Shown one piece after another: positions 1 to 10,689 of a stretch of DNA of 64,000 nucleotides. Source of the DNA: Heliopora coerulea (lineage: Eukaryota; Cnidaria; Anthozoa; Scleralcyonacea; Helioporidae); NCBI GenBank assembly GCA_030142905.1, contig JASJOG010000153.1:511501-575500 (forward strand), given 5' to 3'. The notes below the pieces were generated by a model. That model searched no databases. It was given only the letters and a program-made list of their open reading frames with translations, and had not been told where the DNA came from. The position numbers and the translations under genes were made by a program. The stretch's first letter is position 1, and every line of letters starts with the position of its first letter.

Positions 1-1572
1 TCCAGAATTCAAAGACTCTTTTCTGTCTCAGGTGCTAGAACGTACTAATGGAAAATTCTCCCTTGTGATAGATGAGGCCACGGATATTTCAACATGCAAG
101 TCACTAACTCTGGTGATCAAATATTACAACGATGAACTTTTAAAGGTTGAAACAAGGCTCCTTTCTCTTGTTGAAACTGTCTCTGGCACTGCAGAAGCTC
201 TATCTGATGCAATTACAATTGAATTTCAAAAGTGTATGTTAGATTTCAAGAAGTTAATTGGGTTTTCTGCTGATACAACGAGTGTTATGTTTGGCGCAAA
301 TAACAGTGTAGCCTCACATATCCAAGCTGCAAACCCTAGTTGTACAACTGTAAAGTGTGTTTGTCACAGCATAGCCCTAGCAGTGAGTCATGCTTGTAAA
401 GTTTTGCTCAGGCAAATTGAAGATCTAGTAAGAGAAATCTACTGCTATTTCAGCCAATGCTCAAAGAGGAAGAAAGAGTTCAATGAATTTCAGAATTTTT
501 TTGAAACTGAACAACATAATTTGCTGAAGCTGTATGACATTAGATGGTTGTGTCTTCATTCATGTGTGGCCAGAATTTTAGAACAGTGGCATGCTCTCCA
601 GCTTTTTTTTTTTCATCACAATATCTGGTTGACAGAGTTTTGGCTTCTGAAAGGTGTTTTAATGCTCTGAACAATGATATACTGGTCAAAGCATACTTGC
701 TATTTCTTGACTTTGTGCTCCCATTAACAAACAAGTTCAACGAACTATTTCAGGCACAGTATGCAGTGTTGCACTGAATTTGGAAAGAAGTAGCTGAGCT
801 CTATCGAACCTTATGTTCCTACTACATGAAGATGCTGTATGTAAGAGATACACCTGTGCAAAACATTGATCCCAGTATGTCATCACAGTTCTTGCCTTTC
901 CCCAACATGAATGTAGGTCATAGGACAATGTCACATCTTAAAGATGCAAATGTTCCAGCCAATGAGGTACACAATTTTCATTCCCGTTGCCGATCATTCT
1001 TAACTGAACTTTGCTGTCAACTGAAGAATCGACTCCCATTGAACAATGATTTGCTGAAACATGCCCATGTACTGAGCAGAAACACCTTCAGTGATTCAAG
1101 TAGTGCTGGCTATGCCGGAATTATTCCCTTGTTGCATGCAGTTAAATGGTGTAGTGACGAAGAAAAACAACTTGCTGACTCCCAGTTCAGGACAATGGTG
1201 TTTGATGAAGATGTTAAGCAGCTGGCAAAGTCTTGTGAGACAACTGAAAAGTTTTAGGGACAGGTTGGAAAACTAGCAGGAATTGAAAGAGGAAGCCTGA
1301 AATATCTTATTTCAGACCTTGCCGAGAATTTGCTCTGCTTACCAATTAGCAGTGCTGATTGTGAGAGAATTTTCTCCAAGGTTAACATCATTAAGACTAA
1401 ACGTAGGAACAGGTTCAAGGTAGAAAATGTTGAAAAGGTTATACAAGTTAAAGAAGGTCTTGGTGATGGTGGATGTACTTCATTTGTACCAAGTGCTGAC
1501 ATGTTAAAGAAATTTAAAAGTATTCAGTTGTATGAGGATATGGACAGAAACACTTCTGATTCTGATGACTGA
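1..1572 (+). pseudogene. hAT-superfamily transposase relic
   Basis: Plus-strand relic of a hAT transposase that enters the window already in its catalytic core. The first open stretch (32-670) carries the DEATDIST segment around the first catalytic Asp and a CxxH-type segment (KCVCHSIALAVSHA). The reading frame shifts near the T-run at 603-612, hits a stop at about 775, runs on from 826 to 1257, stops again, and resumes to 1572. The last part has the hAT C-terminal dimerisation signature (LPISSADCERIFSK, then RRNRF) and an acidic end. The protein would cut and paste a hAT element in the nucleus, but at least one frameshift and two stops make this copy dead. It resembles ZMYM/ZBED-like metazoan hAT proteins. 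The family call is firm; the exact clade is not. Confidence 0.85.
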
Positions 1573-1924
1573 TTAGTAAATTCATTTAACTGATCATATT
1601 TGTTGTATTACTGTTGCAATAAGTTGCATTGTTGTGTCGCATTGTTGTGCCGCATTCAAAAATTAAAGTTAATTGCAGTTTTCCAAATGTCTAGTTTCCT
1701 GCTGGTAAAGTGTAAACAACCATTTGATGCATTAAAATGCAAGTGTGTATGCTAATTGGCCTAATATTTAACAATGTTGCAAAAAATCAAACTAATTTTG
1801 CCAAAATAAAATGCTTGGAGACAGCATGAATGCCATCAATGCCTGTTAAATTCAAGTTTCTGTATTCAGCAAAATTTAGCATAATTTAGGTGGCTGTTTA
1901 GCATAATCAAATTTTAAAATCTGG
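1573..1924. other. A+T-rich interval, no gene seen
   Basis: No coding pattern. A short near-tandem duplication (gttgtgtcgcattgttgtgccgcatt, in two halves) lies near 1631-1656. It may be the 3' untranslated end of the preceding hAT relic, but no terminal repeat could be matched. Confidence 0.4.
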
Positions 1925-3053
1925 TCACACTGCTGGAAAACCGTTCCAAAACATAAAAGAGGTAATGTGGGCGATTTGGCTGTTGAATAACTCCGTATTA
2001 CTACATATCAAGAAGGCCCAATGAAAAGGTGCTTTTATCCAAGCTGTTTTGTGGCCCCAGGGTTCGAAGCTAGTAAAATGTGTACTGACTGGTGTGAGTG
2101 CTCTTACGGAAAATATCAATGCCGGATTCGCACAAAGTTAGATCAAGGAAGTGAACTAGACCATCTGAAAAATTGTCAACTGTAAATGACAGGTTAATGA
2201 CAAAATTGTTGAATTTTTCAAGAGCTATAGGAATGCCAAAAGGTTTCGTGAGTACTGAAGTGTCGTCAACATAATTTTGGTACAACTTGATGACAATAAG
2301 ATTCTCTAATTCAGTGAGTATGATATTTGGAAATACTGATCCCAAGGAAGAACCTGTAGATATGCCATCAATCTGCTCATAAACATTGTTGAAAGAAAAG
2401 TTTACCTTAGGTGCGCAAATCGATTAGAAGCTTTTTGAGAGTATGCTGGGAAAGTGTGGTGTTGAGAAATTTATCCTTGAAAACACAATCAAGAATAATA
2501 TTAACTGTTCAATTAAGTGGAACATTGGTAAAAAGAGATTCAAGATGGAAAGAAACGAATTTGTAACCTTCACAAAAGATGTGTTTTGGTATTGAGGTGG
2601 CTTCAAAAGAGTCGCATAACATTAAAGGATTGAGCAGGGATGATGACTACACCATTTCCCTTGTCAGGTTTCAAAATCGCGAGGTCTCAAGTAAAAGATT
2701 TAAGAATATCTTTCTTGCAGTTGCCATAATACTGTTTTAAGTCTAAATCTAGGTAATTAAATGTGAAGGAACGTAAAGAGTTCTTAGCTTTGTCTTTTGT
2801 GAAAAAACCCATCTCTCCAGGCGTTTAGCCAGTCTTCTGAGATGGCCATCATTTCTAGGGTGTTAGGTCTTGTGGTCAGGCCATGTTTTCTTCCAAGTTT
2901 CAGAATGTCAATTTCATCAGAAGAGACGACATGTTCAGAAAGCTTCAGGATAACTTTGGTAGGATTGGTTTCAAGTCTGTCGGCTGTTTGTTTCATATCC
3001 AGTAAGGATTTTAGTTTCTTAGCATGTCTTTGACAAAATTTCTGGACTTTCAT
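1925..3053 (-). pseudogene. Penelope-like element reverse transcriptase relic
   Basis: Minus-strand relic of a PLE polyprotein, read from 3053 down to 1925 in shifted frames. The upstream part (3053-2784) matches the PLE N-terminal region. At about 2410-2340 the segment NVYEQIDGISTGSSLGSV corresponds to the PLE motif with G.S.G before the catalytic core. The catalytic box is YVDDT (about 2275). FLDLTLCESGIDIF and KSTHTSQYTF follow, which are typical of the RT C-terminal portion. The stretch at 2119-1925 (SFEPWGHKTAWI, then SHITSFMFWNGFP-like) is the connector before the endonuclease. The GIY-YIG endonuclease itself is missing here. The enzyme would perform target-primed reverse transcription. 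Stops and shifts show it is inactive. Confidence 0.8.
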
Positions 3054-3177
3054 GGCTCAAGAGGCAGTTGATGGAATAGCACATGTTTCTTTTCATCCAA
3101 GTGGTATGACAGGTAATGTTGGCATTCTTTACATCAATGGTGTCATTGAGGGGATGATCTCAGAGAAGATCTATTAT

Positions 3178-3940
3178 TTATCTTCTCCAATCCATCGTTT
3201 ATAATTTCCTAATCTTTGCTTCAATCCAATAATCATATATTCTGACTTATCTTCACTATAAGTGAATTTATTACTGATTAACCACTGACAAATTTTATCT
3301 AGGTTTCTGTTTAAATTTGTTTCTAATTCCACAACAAAGGTACTACATGCAGTCAAATTTGTATCATCTACATCAATCAACAAAAGTAAGGGGCCTAAAA
3401 GGGATCATTGTGGTACACAACACTTGACTACTTGTTTGTCAGGTAGATATTAATGTACTTTGCAAATTTGTATTCTACAAATAAAACAAGACTTACTGGT
3501 AAACCAGCCTAGAATTGTTTCCTGGACATCATATTTATACATTTTTTCAATTAGTATATCATTGTCAACACAGTCAAAAGTTTCTTTTAGGTCAAGAAAA
3601 ATAATTCCATTTAGTAACCCCTTATCCATATTGAGGTACCAATTATTTGTTACCCCCAAGAAGGATGTTAGGGTAAAATGTTTTTTTCTAAAACTAGATT
3701 GTTGTGCTCTTCAGGGTTTTCATTGAATTGGTGAAACAGTATCTTTTCAAACACCTTAGATATTACTGGTAATACAGAGATTGGTCTTTAATTACTACAA
3801 TCACTTTTGTTGCCTGTTTTATAAATAGGGGAAAGACGTGCAATTTTAAAATCATCCAGAAAGATGCCAGAAGAGAATGGCTTATTAAAAAGTTCTGTCA
3901 ATGATTTAGTGATTATTTCCACACCTAATTTTATCTATAA
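3178..3940 (-). pseudogene. LINE (CR1/Rex/jockey-like) reverse transcriptase fragment
   Basis: Minus-strand non-LTR retrotransposon fragment read from 3940 to 3178. Recognisable RT pieces occur in the correct order: LTELFNKPFSSGIF, the RPISVLPVISKVFEK box (about 3770-3740), GIIFLDLKETFDCVDNDIL (motif A with its Asp, about 3600), and DVDDTNLTA (a degenerate copy of the usual YADDT box, about 3370), followed by NRNLDKICQWLISNKFTYSED. At least one in-frame stop (before RPIS) and several shifts break it. It sits between two PLE scraps, which suggests nested insertion. The clade is judged from motif flavour only; CR1, Rex or jockey would all fit. Confidence 0.8.
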
Positions 3941-4135
3941 CAAGTACCAATGTTGAAAAGAAGAGTGAAAATCAAACCTTTTTCATAAGTCAGAAGGACA
4001 AAACTGTCAAAGTTAGTTTCTGATAAACAGATTTAGAGAATTCCCCATTAGAGCATAGAATTTCAATGTCAAAGAAAGGTAATTTGTTATCACTGTCATT
4101 TATCTTTACTCAGTGTTTATCTAATTTCTTTCAAT
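3941..4135 (-). pseudogene. PLE RT C-terminal scrap
   Basis: Minus-strand scrap with the PLE segment LPFFDIEILCSNGEFSKSVY followed by a decayed LTVLSF...KKV region. This is the same part of the RT seen at 2160-2100 and 53300-53200. It stops abruptly near 4135, where a plus-strand PLE tail begins, so the two pieces are head to head. Probably inactive debris. Confidence 0.6.
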
Positions 4136-4159
4136 TTAAAGATTGCATACCCTTCAACT

Positions 4160-4495
4160 TAAGATCTCGTGTTATATACTGATGTAAGTGTCAAAGCTGT
4201 CATTCTTACATGCCATTTACCCATGTGTGTCTCAACATATGGAGATCTTGCCATATACTGGCAAACCACTTTCCGTAGTCCCATTTCTTTTGAGAATTTT
4301 TGGTTTCAAGCTCTACATCCTCTAATTTTGAACTTCTCCTTAGAAAGATATTTGCTTATCGAGAGGATGAAACCTTCACTTAATATATATATAATTTTGT
4401 CAGTTCTATAACACTATTATTTAAGTCAATACTTGTAAGTAATTATTCATCTACTCTGATGATGTTGCATAAGTAGCAAGAAATGTTAGTTAAAT
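4160..4495 (+). pseudogene. PLE C-terminal tail with hammerhead-like core
   Basis: Plus-strand end of a PLE. The last codons before the stop read LERYLLIERMKPSLNIYIIL, matching the conserved C-terminus after the GIY-YIG endonuclease (usual form: IRExLxIxKxKPSLN). About 45 bases after the stop, CTGATGA (4456-4462) is followed by a short TTGC/GCAA stem and GAAA (4480-4483), the layout of a hammerhead ribozyme core. PLEs are known to carry hammerhead motifs in their terminal repeats. Whether this copy folds fully is unproven. Confidence 0.6.
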
Positions 4496-5600
4496 ATTTT
4501 ATAATTCAATGATTATGAGTTTGTTATGGGTCTATTTAAAATCGCCTGTTGGGCTTTGATGTTCATCACAAGAATAGGCAGATATTCTTGGATATTTCTT
4601 GAGATGATGACGAATTTCTGTTGCTTTCACTACTACACAAAGTCGTGAAACATTTGCATTTTACCAGCAATGAGAGGAGATAAATGGGTTTCAGGGTTGT
4701 GTACAAGACAGTTACATCTGCAATCATCTTCCCTAGGCATTTGACTTTTTCAAAATTTTCCTGATGTGTGAGCTGCAGGCACACTCTAATGCCCCATTGT
4801 CTAGGGATATAGTTGAAGCTTTTTCAAGCTTTCTAATGCATTCTGGAAAACTTGTCCCATGCATAACACTTTTTCCTAAGTCTTTTTCAGCAATTCACAT
4901 ATTTTGTTTCCATACAGCGAATCATAACTTGGATTACAATCTGGAAAGGTTTTTGAATCTGCCTCTTTGTTTGATCTATCCCAAGTATCTCTAAAAACAC
5001 AGGTTAGAAAGTCCTATAGGATTGCTCACTCAGAAATAAAGGTATTTTATTCCCAGTGGCTGAGCCAAGTTGACAAATGTGCTTAGGATCATGCAGATGC
5101 TGAAGGTAAGAGAAATTTCGGAGGGGTACCAAAGTAATTGGTAATAAAATAAAATGCCATACTTAATGATTGCTTTGCAAATATACTTCAGAATTGGAGG
5201 TACATATTACTTTATGCTGCAGAGTGGCTCAATAATTTCCATGTCACTATCCCTTTTTAGAGAAATACAATCAGAAACAGTATCACTATATGCGAAACTA
5301 TTTATGAGAGAATAAGGTTTATAGTTCAAAATCCAATGGCTGCCAACAACTTTAAAAATATAAAACAAACCCTGAAAAGAAGCATCTTTGTACCCAACAT
5401 ATGAGTAAGACAAGGCAAAATCGAGAAGGTAACATTTCGACTTTGTTACATAGTCATTGTCAAACTTATCTAAATACATGAGCTTGGTAACTACCTATTT
5501 GAGAAGAATGTGATGACATCACTTGTTATTCACAGAGATATTAATAAATTGACAAGAAACATGCTGATGTTGGAGCTGTTAGCACGAGAATTGACAATTA
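4496..5600. other. Interval without recognised gene
   Basis: Only short, unconvincing open frames on both strands. A minus-strand frame at 5207-5479 of 90 residues has no recognised motif. No terminal repeats or tandem arrays were noticed. Confidence 0.35.
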
Positions 5601-5604
5601 GAAA

Positions 5605-6137
5605 GATTACATATTAAATAAGGAAATGTTTAAAAAACTTAACTTGTTACCAATTAGAGATGAAATTGCAATACATAAACGCTGTCTAATATATAAGAGA
5701 ATCAATGGTGCTGTACCTGATTATATTGATATGATATTCTCAAAAGGAATTCAGATCTACACACAAGGTTAACCAGGAATGCATCTACAAATTTAGTTTG
5801 TCATAAATTTAAAATAGAGACTGAAGGGGGGGAGAACCTTTGACATTAGGAAAAAAGAACTCTTACAGTTCTTTTAATTTGGCCATACATAAATGAAAAT
5901 AAGCAGTCTTTTCTATATTGTAATTTAACTAGCAATTGACATCACCTAATTTTAAGTTGTTCATATTATTTTACGTAAGATAATTTATTTGTAATTATTT
6001 ACATTCCTATTTCATAATTGAACTTCTACTCATTGTCAATAGTTCATATGTCTGTACATACAAAGTATCTTATTTATAAGGCCATGAGTTCATCAGTGTA
6101 AAGTGGAAAATGTTACCCTGATGAAATAAAGTTGTTT
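5605..6137 (+). mobile_element. LINE 3' end (CR1/Rex-like)
   Basis: Plus-strand 3' end of a non-LTR retrotransposon. The C-terminal tail reads FKKLNLLPIRDEIAIHKR then CLIYKRINGAVPDYI, which matches the end of CR1/Rex-like RT proteins (usual form: LPIxxRIxYHxCxLxYKxxxxxAPxYI). Shifts follow, with TRLTRNASTN visible in another frame. The 3' untranslated end has the typical ending of this group (ttaccctgatgaaataaagttg, ending at 6132) and then a T-run. Truncated at the 5' side and not functional. Confidence 0.75.
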
Positions 6138-6224
6138 TTTTTTTCTTTTTATTGTTAGGAATCGGATTTTTAAGTTTTATACATAGAGCTTCTAAGATAA
6201 GCAACTGGTTGAAGTAACTGTCAG

Positions 6225-6640
6225 TACAAGAAGAGTATTTTAAAGTTTCTAAAAATTAACTGTTTGATATGCTCTGAAAGGTCAATAGAGTTTGAAAAGA
6301 CATTGAATGCCTTGACAAATGTACTGAAATGCTTCTGTGTGTGAATGTTTCATTTAGTTTTGCCAATATAATTTGAATTGCAACCAAGGCAAGTAATTTT
6401 GTAGACAACATTCTTGCAGGAAATATGCAGAATAGGATCTCTTTTTCGTTTTACAAATAATAAAAGATGTCCTTCTAATCTCATTAAATTTAAGTTAATT
6501 CAAACAGGACTTCAATGGACCTTTACCCTTTCTACCAAAATAAGGAATCCTAATCGAAACCTTGGGAAGCTTATCCTCATCTTTATCTTCATCCATATGA
6601 GGGATATCATTCAATTGTTTTTGTTGTAAGCATACAGGAC
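6225..6640 (-). pseudogene. PLE GIY-YIG endonuclease relic (inverted partner)
   Basis: Minus-strand PLE fragment. Around 6430-6350 it reads NVVYKITCLGCNSNYIGKTK, the core of the PLE GIY-YIG endonuclease (usual form: VYxITCxGCNxxYIGKT), followed by a decayed segment with QKHFSTFVKAF. It is almost a mirror copy of the fragment at 6860-7330 in DNA as well as protein: both contain an AAGATGTC segment, a (C)TTGGGAAGCT(T/C)ATC segment and the GIY-YIG core. The two therefore form a head-to-head inverted pair. Stops show both are dead. Confidence 0.75.
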
Positions 6641-6654
6641 AATACATTCATTTC

Positions 6655-7370
6655 TCAAGCTTCGAGCCATGGACTCAGAAAACAGCGTGGATCAGCTCTA
6701 TTTTTGCCTGGGCAGTGAGAATACACTCCACAAACCACATCTTAAATGACCAAATCAAAAAACTTCGATCTTTTGTGTCTTAGAATGGTTTCCCCGACCA
6801 CATTTGTAATTTTGTTTTAAGGCACTTACAACAAAAATGATCAAATGTCTCTCACGTGAATGAAGATGAGCTTCCCAAGGTTTGGATTAGGATTTCTTAT
6901 CTTGGTAAAAAGGGTAAATATCTGATAAAGTCCTGTCTAAATAAACTTAAAAGATGTCTTTCTGAGCCTGTTAAATTTATTATTATTTATAAAACAAAAA
7001 AGATTTCCTATTCCAGATATTTCCCATGAGTACATTGTCTACGAAATTACTTGCCCTGGTTGCAACTTGAATTATGTTGGCAAAACTGAACCAAACATTC
7101 ATGCAGAAGCATTTCAGTACAGTTGTGAAGGCATTCAACATCTCTTCACACTAAACTAGGAATATGTGTATGCAACAAACCCTCACCCAGCCTTCCAATA
7201 CATCTCTCAAGAATCCAAGTAACATTGACAATTTTTTAAAGTTGTCAAAAAGACAAATCATCCTCACTATAACTGGAAGAGGTAATGCAATAAATAAAAC
7301 ACAATATTTGGCCACAAATATTAACAACCCAAACTGGAAATTATTTTACATTTAAACTGCTTGTTGACAT
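6655..7370 (+). pseudogene. PLE RT C-terminus plus GIY-YIG endonuclease relic
   Basis: Plus-strand PLE fragment. It begins with the RT C-terminal connector (SFEPWTQKTAWISSIFAW, then FVS-stop-NGFPDHICNFVLRH at about 6780-6830). It continues through SYLGKKGKYLIK and the basic linker to the endonuclease core YEITCPGCNLNYVGKTEPN (about 7040-7100). The endonuclease Tyr, Gly-Lys-Thr and the CPGC motif are present. The C-terminal part to 7370 is decayed. PLE endonuclease nicks target DNA for priming. Together with 6225-6640 it makes an inverted pair. Confidence 0.8.
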
Positions 7371-8155
7371 ATTTATGTTTAAAATTTCTATTCTGTTTTA
7401 TTAAACAAAGCGTTTGTTGAGAGTAACCTTTAACGGTTTAATAAATGATAAGAGATCCATTCTGACAATCCTGCTGCTTATCAATGGATATTCATAGCAA
7501 AACCCTGTATCAGTTGCAATCTTGAGATATTTTGAGTTGTTTTCCAAACTTTTCACTCATTGTGCTTTAAAGAAAGATATTTTATTAGATAGCCAGGCTT
7601 TCCATCTTAAAATTGGATCATTCTCAAAGGTAACCTGTTGGATGTCAGCATCACGAACAGCACATCGGTGGAAATTTTTTTTTTTTTTTAAATTATAAAT
7701 TCTATATTATTTAAAAGTTGGTTAAAAATGTCTATTAGTAGTGCTATGAAGAAGATTTATGCTAAGTATTCATCCGGAGGTATAACACTTTGTTGATGAA
7801 GATGAAATGAAATAGACAAAGAAAACATGAATGAATTCTGCATTTTTATCAAACAATCAATCATGAATGCTGTCTGGTTAAATACTGCAAAATGTTCAAA
7901 AGTAATCGCCCTACAGAGATGAATGAACCAAAATCTTCATTCTCCTTTACCAATAAACATCAGGAAAGTCTGGGCAATAATATTTGGTACAAGAAGTCTC
8001 CCTTGGGGAAGAATGAAGTTTGAAAGCTGCTCAAAACAATTCCATTTGCAGAACTTGTATTTTCAAAGCTACTCGATTCAGACATACCTGTGATTGTATA
8101 GCTCAGGTAAGTGGTTACCAGGACATGAAAAGTCCCAAGATTTATACAAATCGGC
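7371..8155. other. Interval without recognised gene
   Basis: A+T-rich sequence with no convincing coding frame. It adjoins the left arm of the large inverted repeat. A weak extension of that arm below 8160 is possible but could not be aligned by eye. Confidence 0.35.
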
Positions 8156-8394
8156 ATCTATTCAAATTCAGTGAACAATGTCGTTTTAATACACTCTGCT
8201 GCTTAGAAAATGTCCTGAAAGTGAGTTCCCTTACAACTTTTGTTTATATAAATTAGAAAGAACCAAGACAAAGCATTGCTGCAAAAAGTGAAAAGTTAGC
8301 AAGTGTATATCCCAAGGAGCTAACTTTGAGAACTGCTCTTTCAAGTCAGAAATTGTCCACTTATGGAGGTGGCCCTCAAAAGTGAAACCAGAAT

Positions 8395-8541
8395 CCATAT
8401 ATATATATATGTACATGTGTACATATCTGTGTACATGTAAATATATTTGTATATATATACATATATAAATATGTATATATATATATACACCTACGTACAC
8501 GTACACCTACATATACATACATGCATATATACATATATGTA

Positions 8542-8574
<33 letters not shown>

Positions 8575-8625
8575 TGTTTATATATATATATCTATATATA
8601 TATATATAGATATAGATATATAACT
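8395..8625. repeat. Compound microsatellite (AT/TG/TATG)
   Basis: Alternating purine-pyrimidine run: (at)n, then mixed gtacatgtgtacata and tacacctacgtacacgtac, then (tgtatg)n, then (tatata)n with gatatagatata. Low complexity, with no coding content despite short apparent frames. Confidence 0.9.
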
Positions 8626-8629
8626 ACAG

Positions 8630-8835
8630 ATGGAACCATTTCACCCTACTGGGCCTGATCAGTGTAGTGCTGACAAGCAGGATGGAGAAGCCTACATTAT
8701 ATAGGCAACTCAAATGTTCCACACTTGTGGTACATCTAAGCCATAGGCCATATAAACCAAGAGGCCATAGAGTGATATCTATGACCTCTACAGGATGAGT
8801 CATGCCGTTAGCAAATGTGCGCACTCTCACTAGTC
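8630..8835. other. Segment inside the left arm without counterpart in the right arm
   Basis: This piece (starting tggaaccatttcaccctac) follows the microsatellite and has no match in the right arm, so it was probably brought in with, or near, the microsatellite. It is not recognised. Confidence 0.35.
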
Positions 8836-9494
8836 TCTAATTAGAGCACTCTGGAACATCTCCAAAATTACTTTTCATCCATTTTTTGTAAATAAAAATA
8901 TTTGTTTGAATGCAGACTTCAGTCATCAGCTTCTCTGTATCACCACAGTTATGCAAGTGGACAGATTCACATGGTTCAAGTTCACTGTGAATGGGACCAT
9001 ATCTAGCCTACCCAAACCTGGGACAGCATTTTATGTGTATCTCCAATAATAAATGAACAGCAAAGTGAGTCAGTTGTGAACACCTTACCCTACTGATAAA
9101 CAAATGCAGCAGGGACACAAACCAACTCTCCTGATATTTATCCTAAAATAAACAGTTTAATGATGCTGTAAAATTCAAAAGGACTGTTTCCTCACCCACT
9201 TCTAGACCATGCAGTCTAAGTCAATTCCATCTGTCATCTTTTTCACAGTTTATCAAAATGAGATACGAAAAAATAGAATTATACAAGGTCTGTACACACG
9301 ATTCATCACTCAACTTCAAGAAAGACATCGAATTCAGATGCAAAAGCATTACAATTGGTATCCTTTTGGGACTAATATCAGATTGTTATGATGATAAAGG
9401 AAAATTTCAAGTGGTTGGACACTTTTAAGACCCAGCTGGGAGATGTTGCAAAAAAATGCAACTTTGGGCCTTCTGGCTGGGAGTCATACATGCA

Positions 9495-10420
9495 AAGCTC
9501 AGCCAACTGATTTATGAATGTTGTCTCAAAGAGCAGTTATTGGGACTTAAAATTTCCTAACACTCAAAACTTTCCTTTGCCATAAAAACAATCTGATATC
9601 ACTTGGTTTTTAGGTGTGATCCAACAAGTCCTGAAAAAGGGCACCCAAACATACTGAATTTGATGTCTGTCAAAGTTGAGGGATGAATCTAGTGTACGGA
9701 CCTTGCATATTTTGATAACCTGTTAAAAAGACATGACACATGGAATTGACTTGGACTACGTGGTCTAGAAGTAGGCAAACGACTTCATAAACAATTGAAT
9801 TTTGAAACTGATGAGAAATTGAAGTCAGCAGTCAACCGTTTTATTTTGGAATAAAGTTTAAAGGAGAGTGGATTTGTGTCCCTGTTCCATTTATAACTGA
9901 CTCACTGCTAAACTATTATCAGAGATGTGCACAAAATGTCACCTTGAGTCTGGATAGGCTAGATATGGCTTGTTTGCAGTGAACTAAACAATGTGAATTT
10001 GTTCATTTGCATAATTGTGGTGATGTGGAGGAGCCAATGACTGAAGTCTGCTTTCAAACAAACATTTTTAATTTTAAAAAGTATTAAAAACTGAATGAAA
10101 ACAGTGATTTTTTAAATGTTCCAGGTGTTCCAAATGTTCCATTCTGCATTTTAGATCATCTTAATAACTGGACAATTAATCACTTGGATGTTCAAGGAGC
10201 AGTTTTCAAACTTCACTCCATGGAATATACCCAACTGATTAGGTTTTGCAGCAACTTTGACTTAATTATTTCTTATGAATATTTACAAAGGATGTAAAGA
10301 AACTCGAGCATGCCCTTGTTGCCCAGACATTTGCTCAGTGACTCAAAGTAAATGATATTATTTGCTGATGTTGAATGGATGCTTATTTGATTTGAATTGT
10401 ATGTTCTTCAAGAGCAATGT
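9495..10420 (+). repeat. Right arm of large imperfect inverted repeat, coding-like on plus strand
   Basis: Partner of 8160-9480. One plus-strand frame reads CVPVPFITDSLLNYYQRC (about 9885-9940) and, after a stop, CEFVHLHNCGDVEEPMTEVC (about 9990-10050), which parallels the left-arm peptide. Later it continues LNNWTINHLDVQGAVFKL. Frames are broken by stops. The arms nearly touch around 9480-9495. Outer limits are approximate because similarity fades beyond 10330. Confidence 0.65.
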
Positions 10421-10689
10421 TTGTTTGAAACTATTTTGTCAGGCAGATGTGTCAAAACAGCTTCTGTGCTATGTATAAAACTAGAACTACTGCTACATGG
10501 TTACACTTTCACAATAGAAGAGTCAATTCTCATGCAATATTTTCCACAGTGAATGAATACAACTGCGAGTTCTTTAACAAAAAAACGAAATATGTTCATC
10601 TTGCTATAAAAACTGTTTTCTGAAGTACCCCTTGTCTGCATTTATTATAGTGTAAAAATACAATAAACATGTTTCAGCATGAAGTGGTC

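Larger units (their letters stand above)
8160..9480 (-). repeat. Left arm of large imperfect inverted repeat, coding-like on minus strand
   Basis: Left arm of an inverted repeat whose other arm is 9495-10420. Examples of pairing: 9196-9230 (tctagaccatgcagtctaag) against 9740-9775; 8905-9000 against 9960-10065; and 8310-8385 against 10160-10235. In the minus-strand reading one frame gives CESVHLHNCGDTEKLMTEVC, and the right arm encodes nearly the same peptide. The arms therefore descend from a protein-coding element. The protein family is not recognised. The arm is interrupted by a microsatellite and unrelated sequence (about 8395-8830). Confidence 0.65.

Noticed and set aside
2061..2075. ggttcgaagct resembling a tRNA T-arm
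   Set aside because: No anticodon arm or acceptor stem around it; it lies inside the PLE coding relic.
8231..8506. Minus-strand frame starting [14 protein letters not shown]
   Set aside because: Its first part is translated microsatellite; only the later part overlaps the inverted-repeat coding relic.
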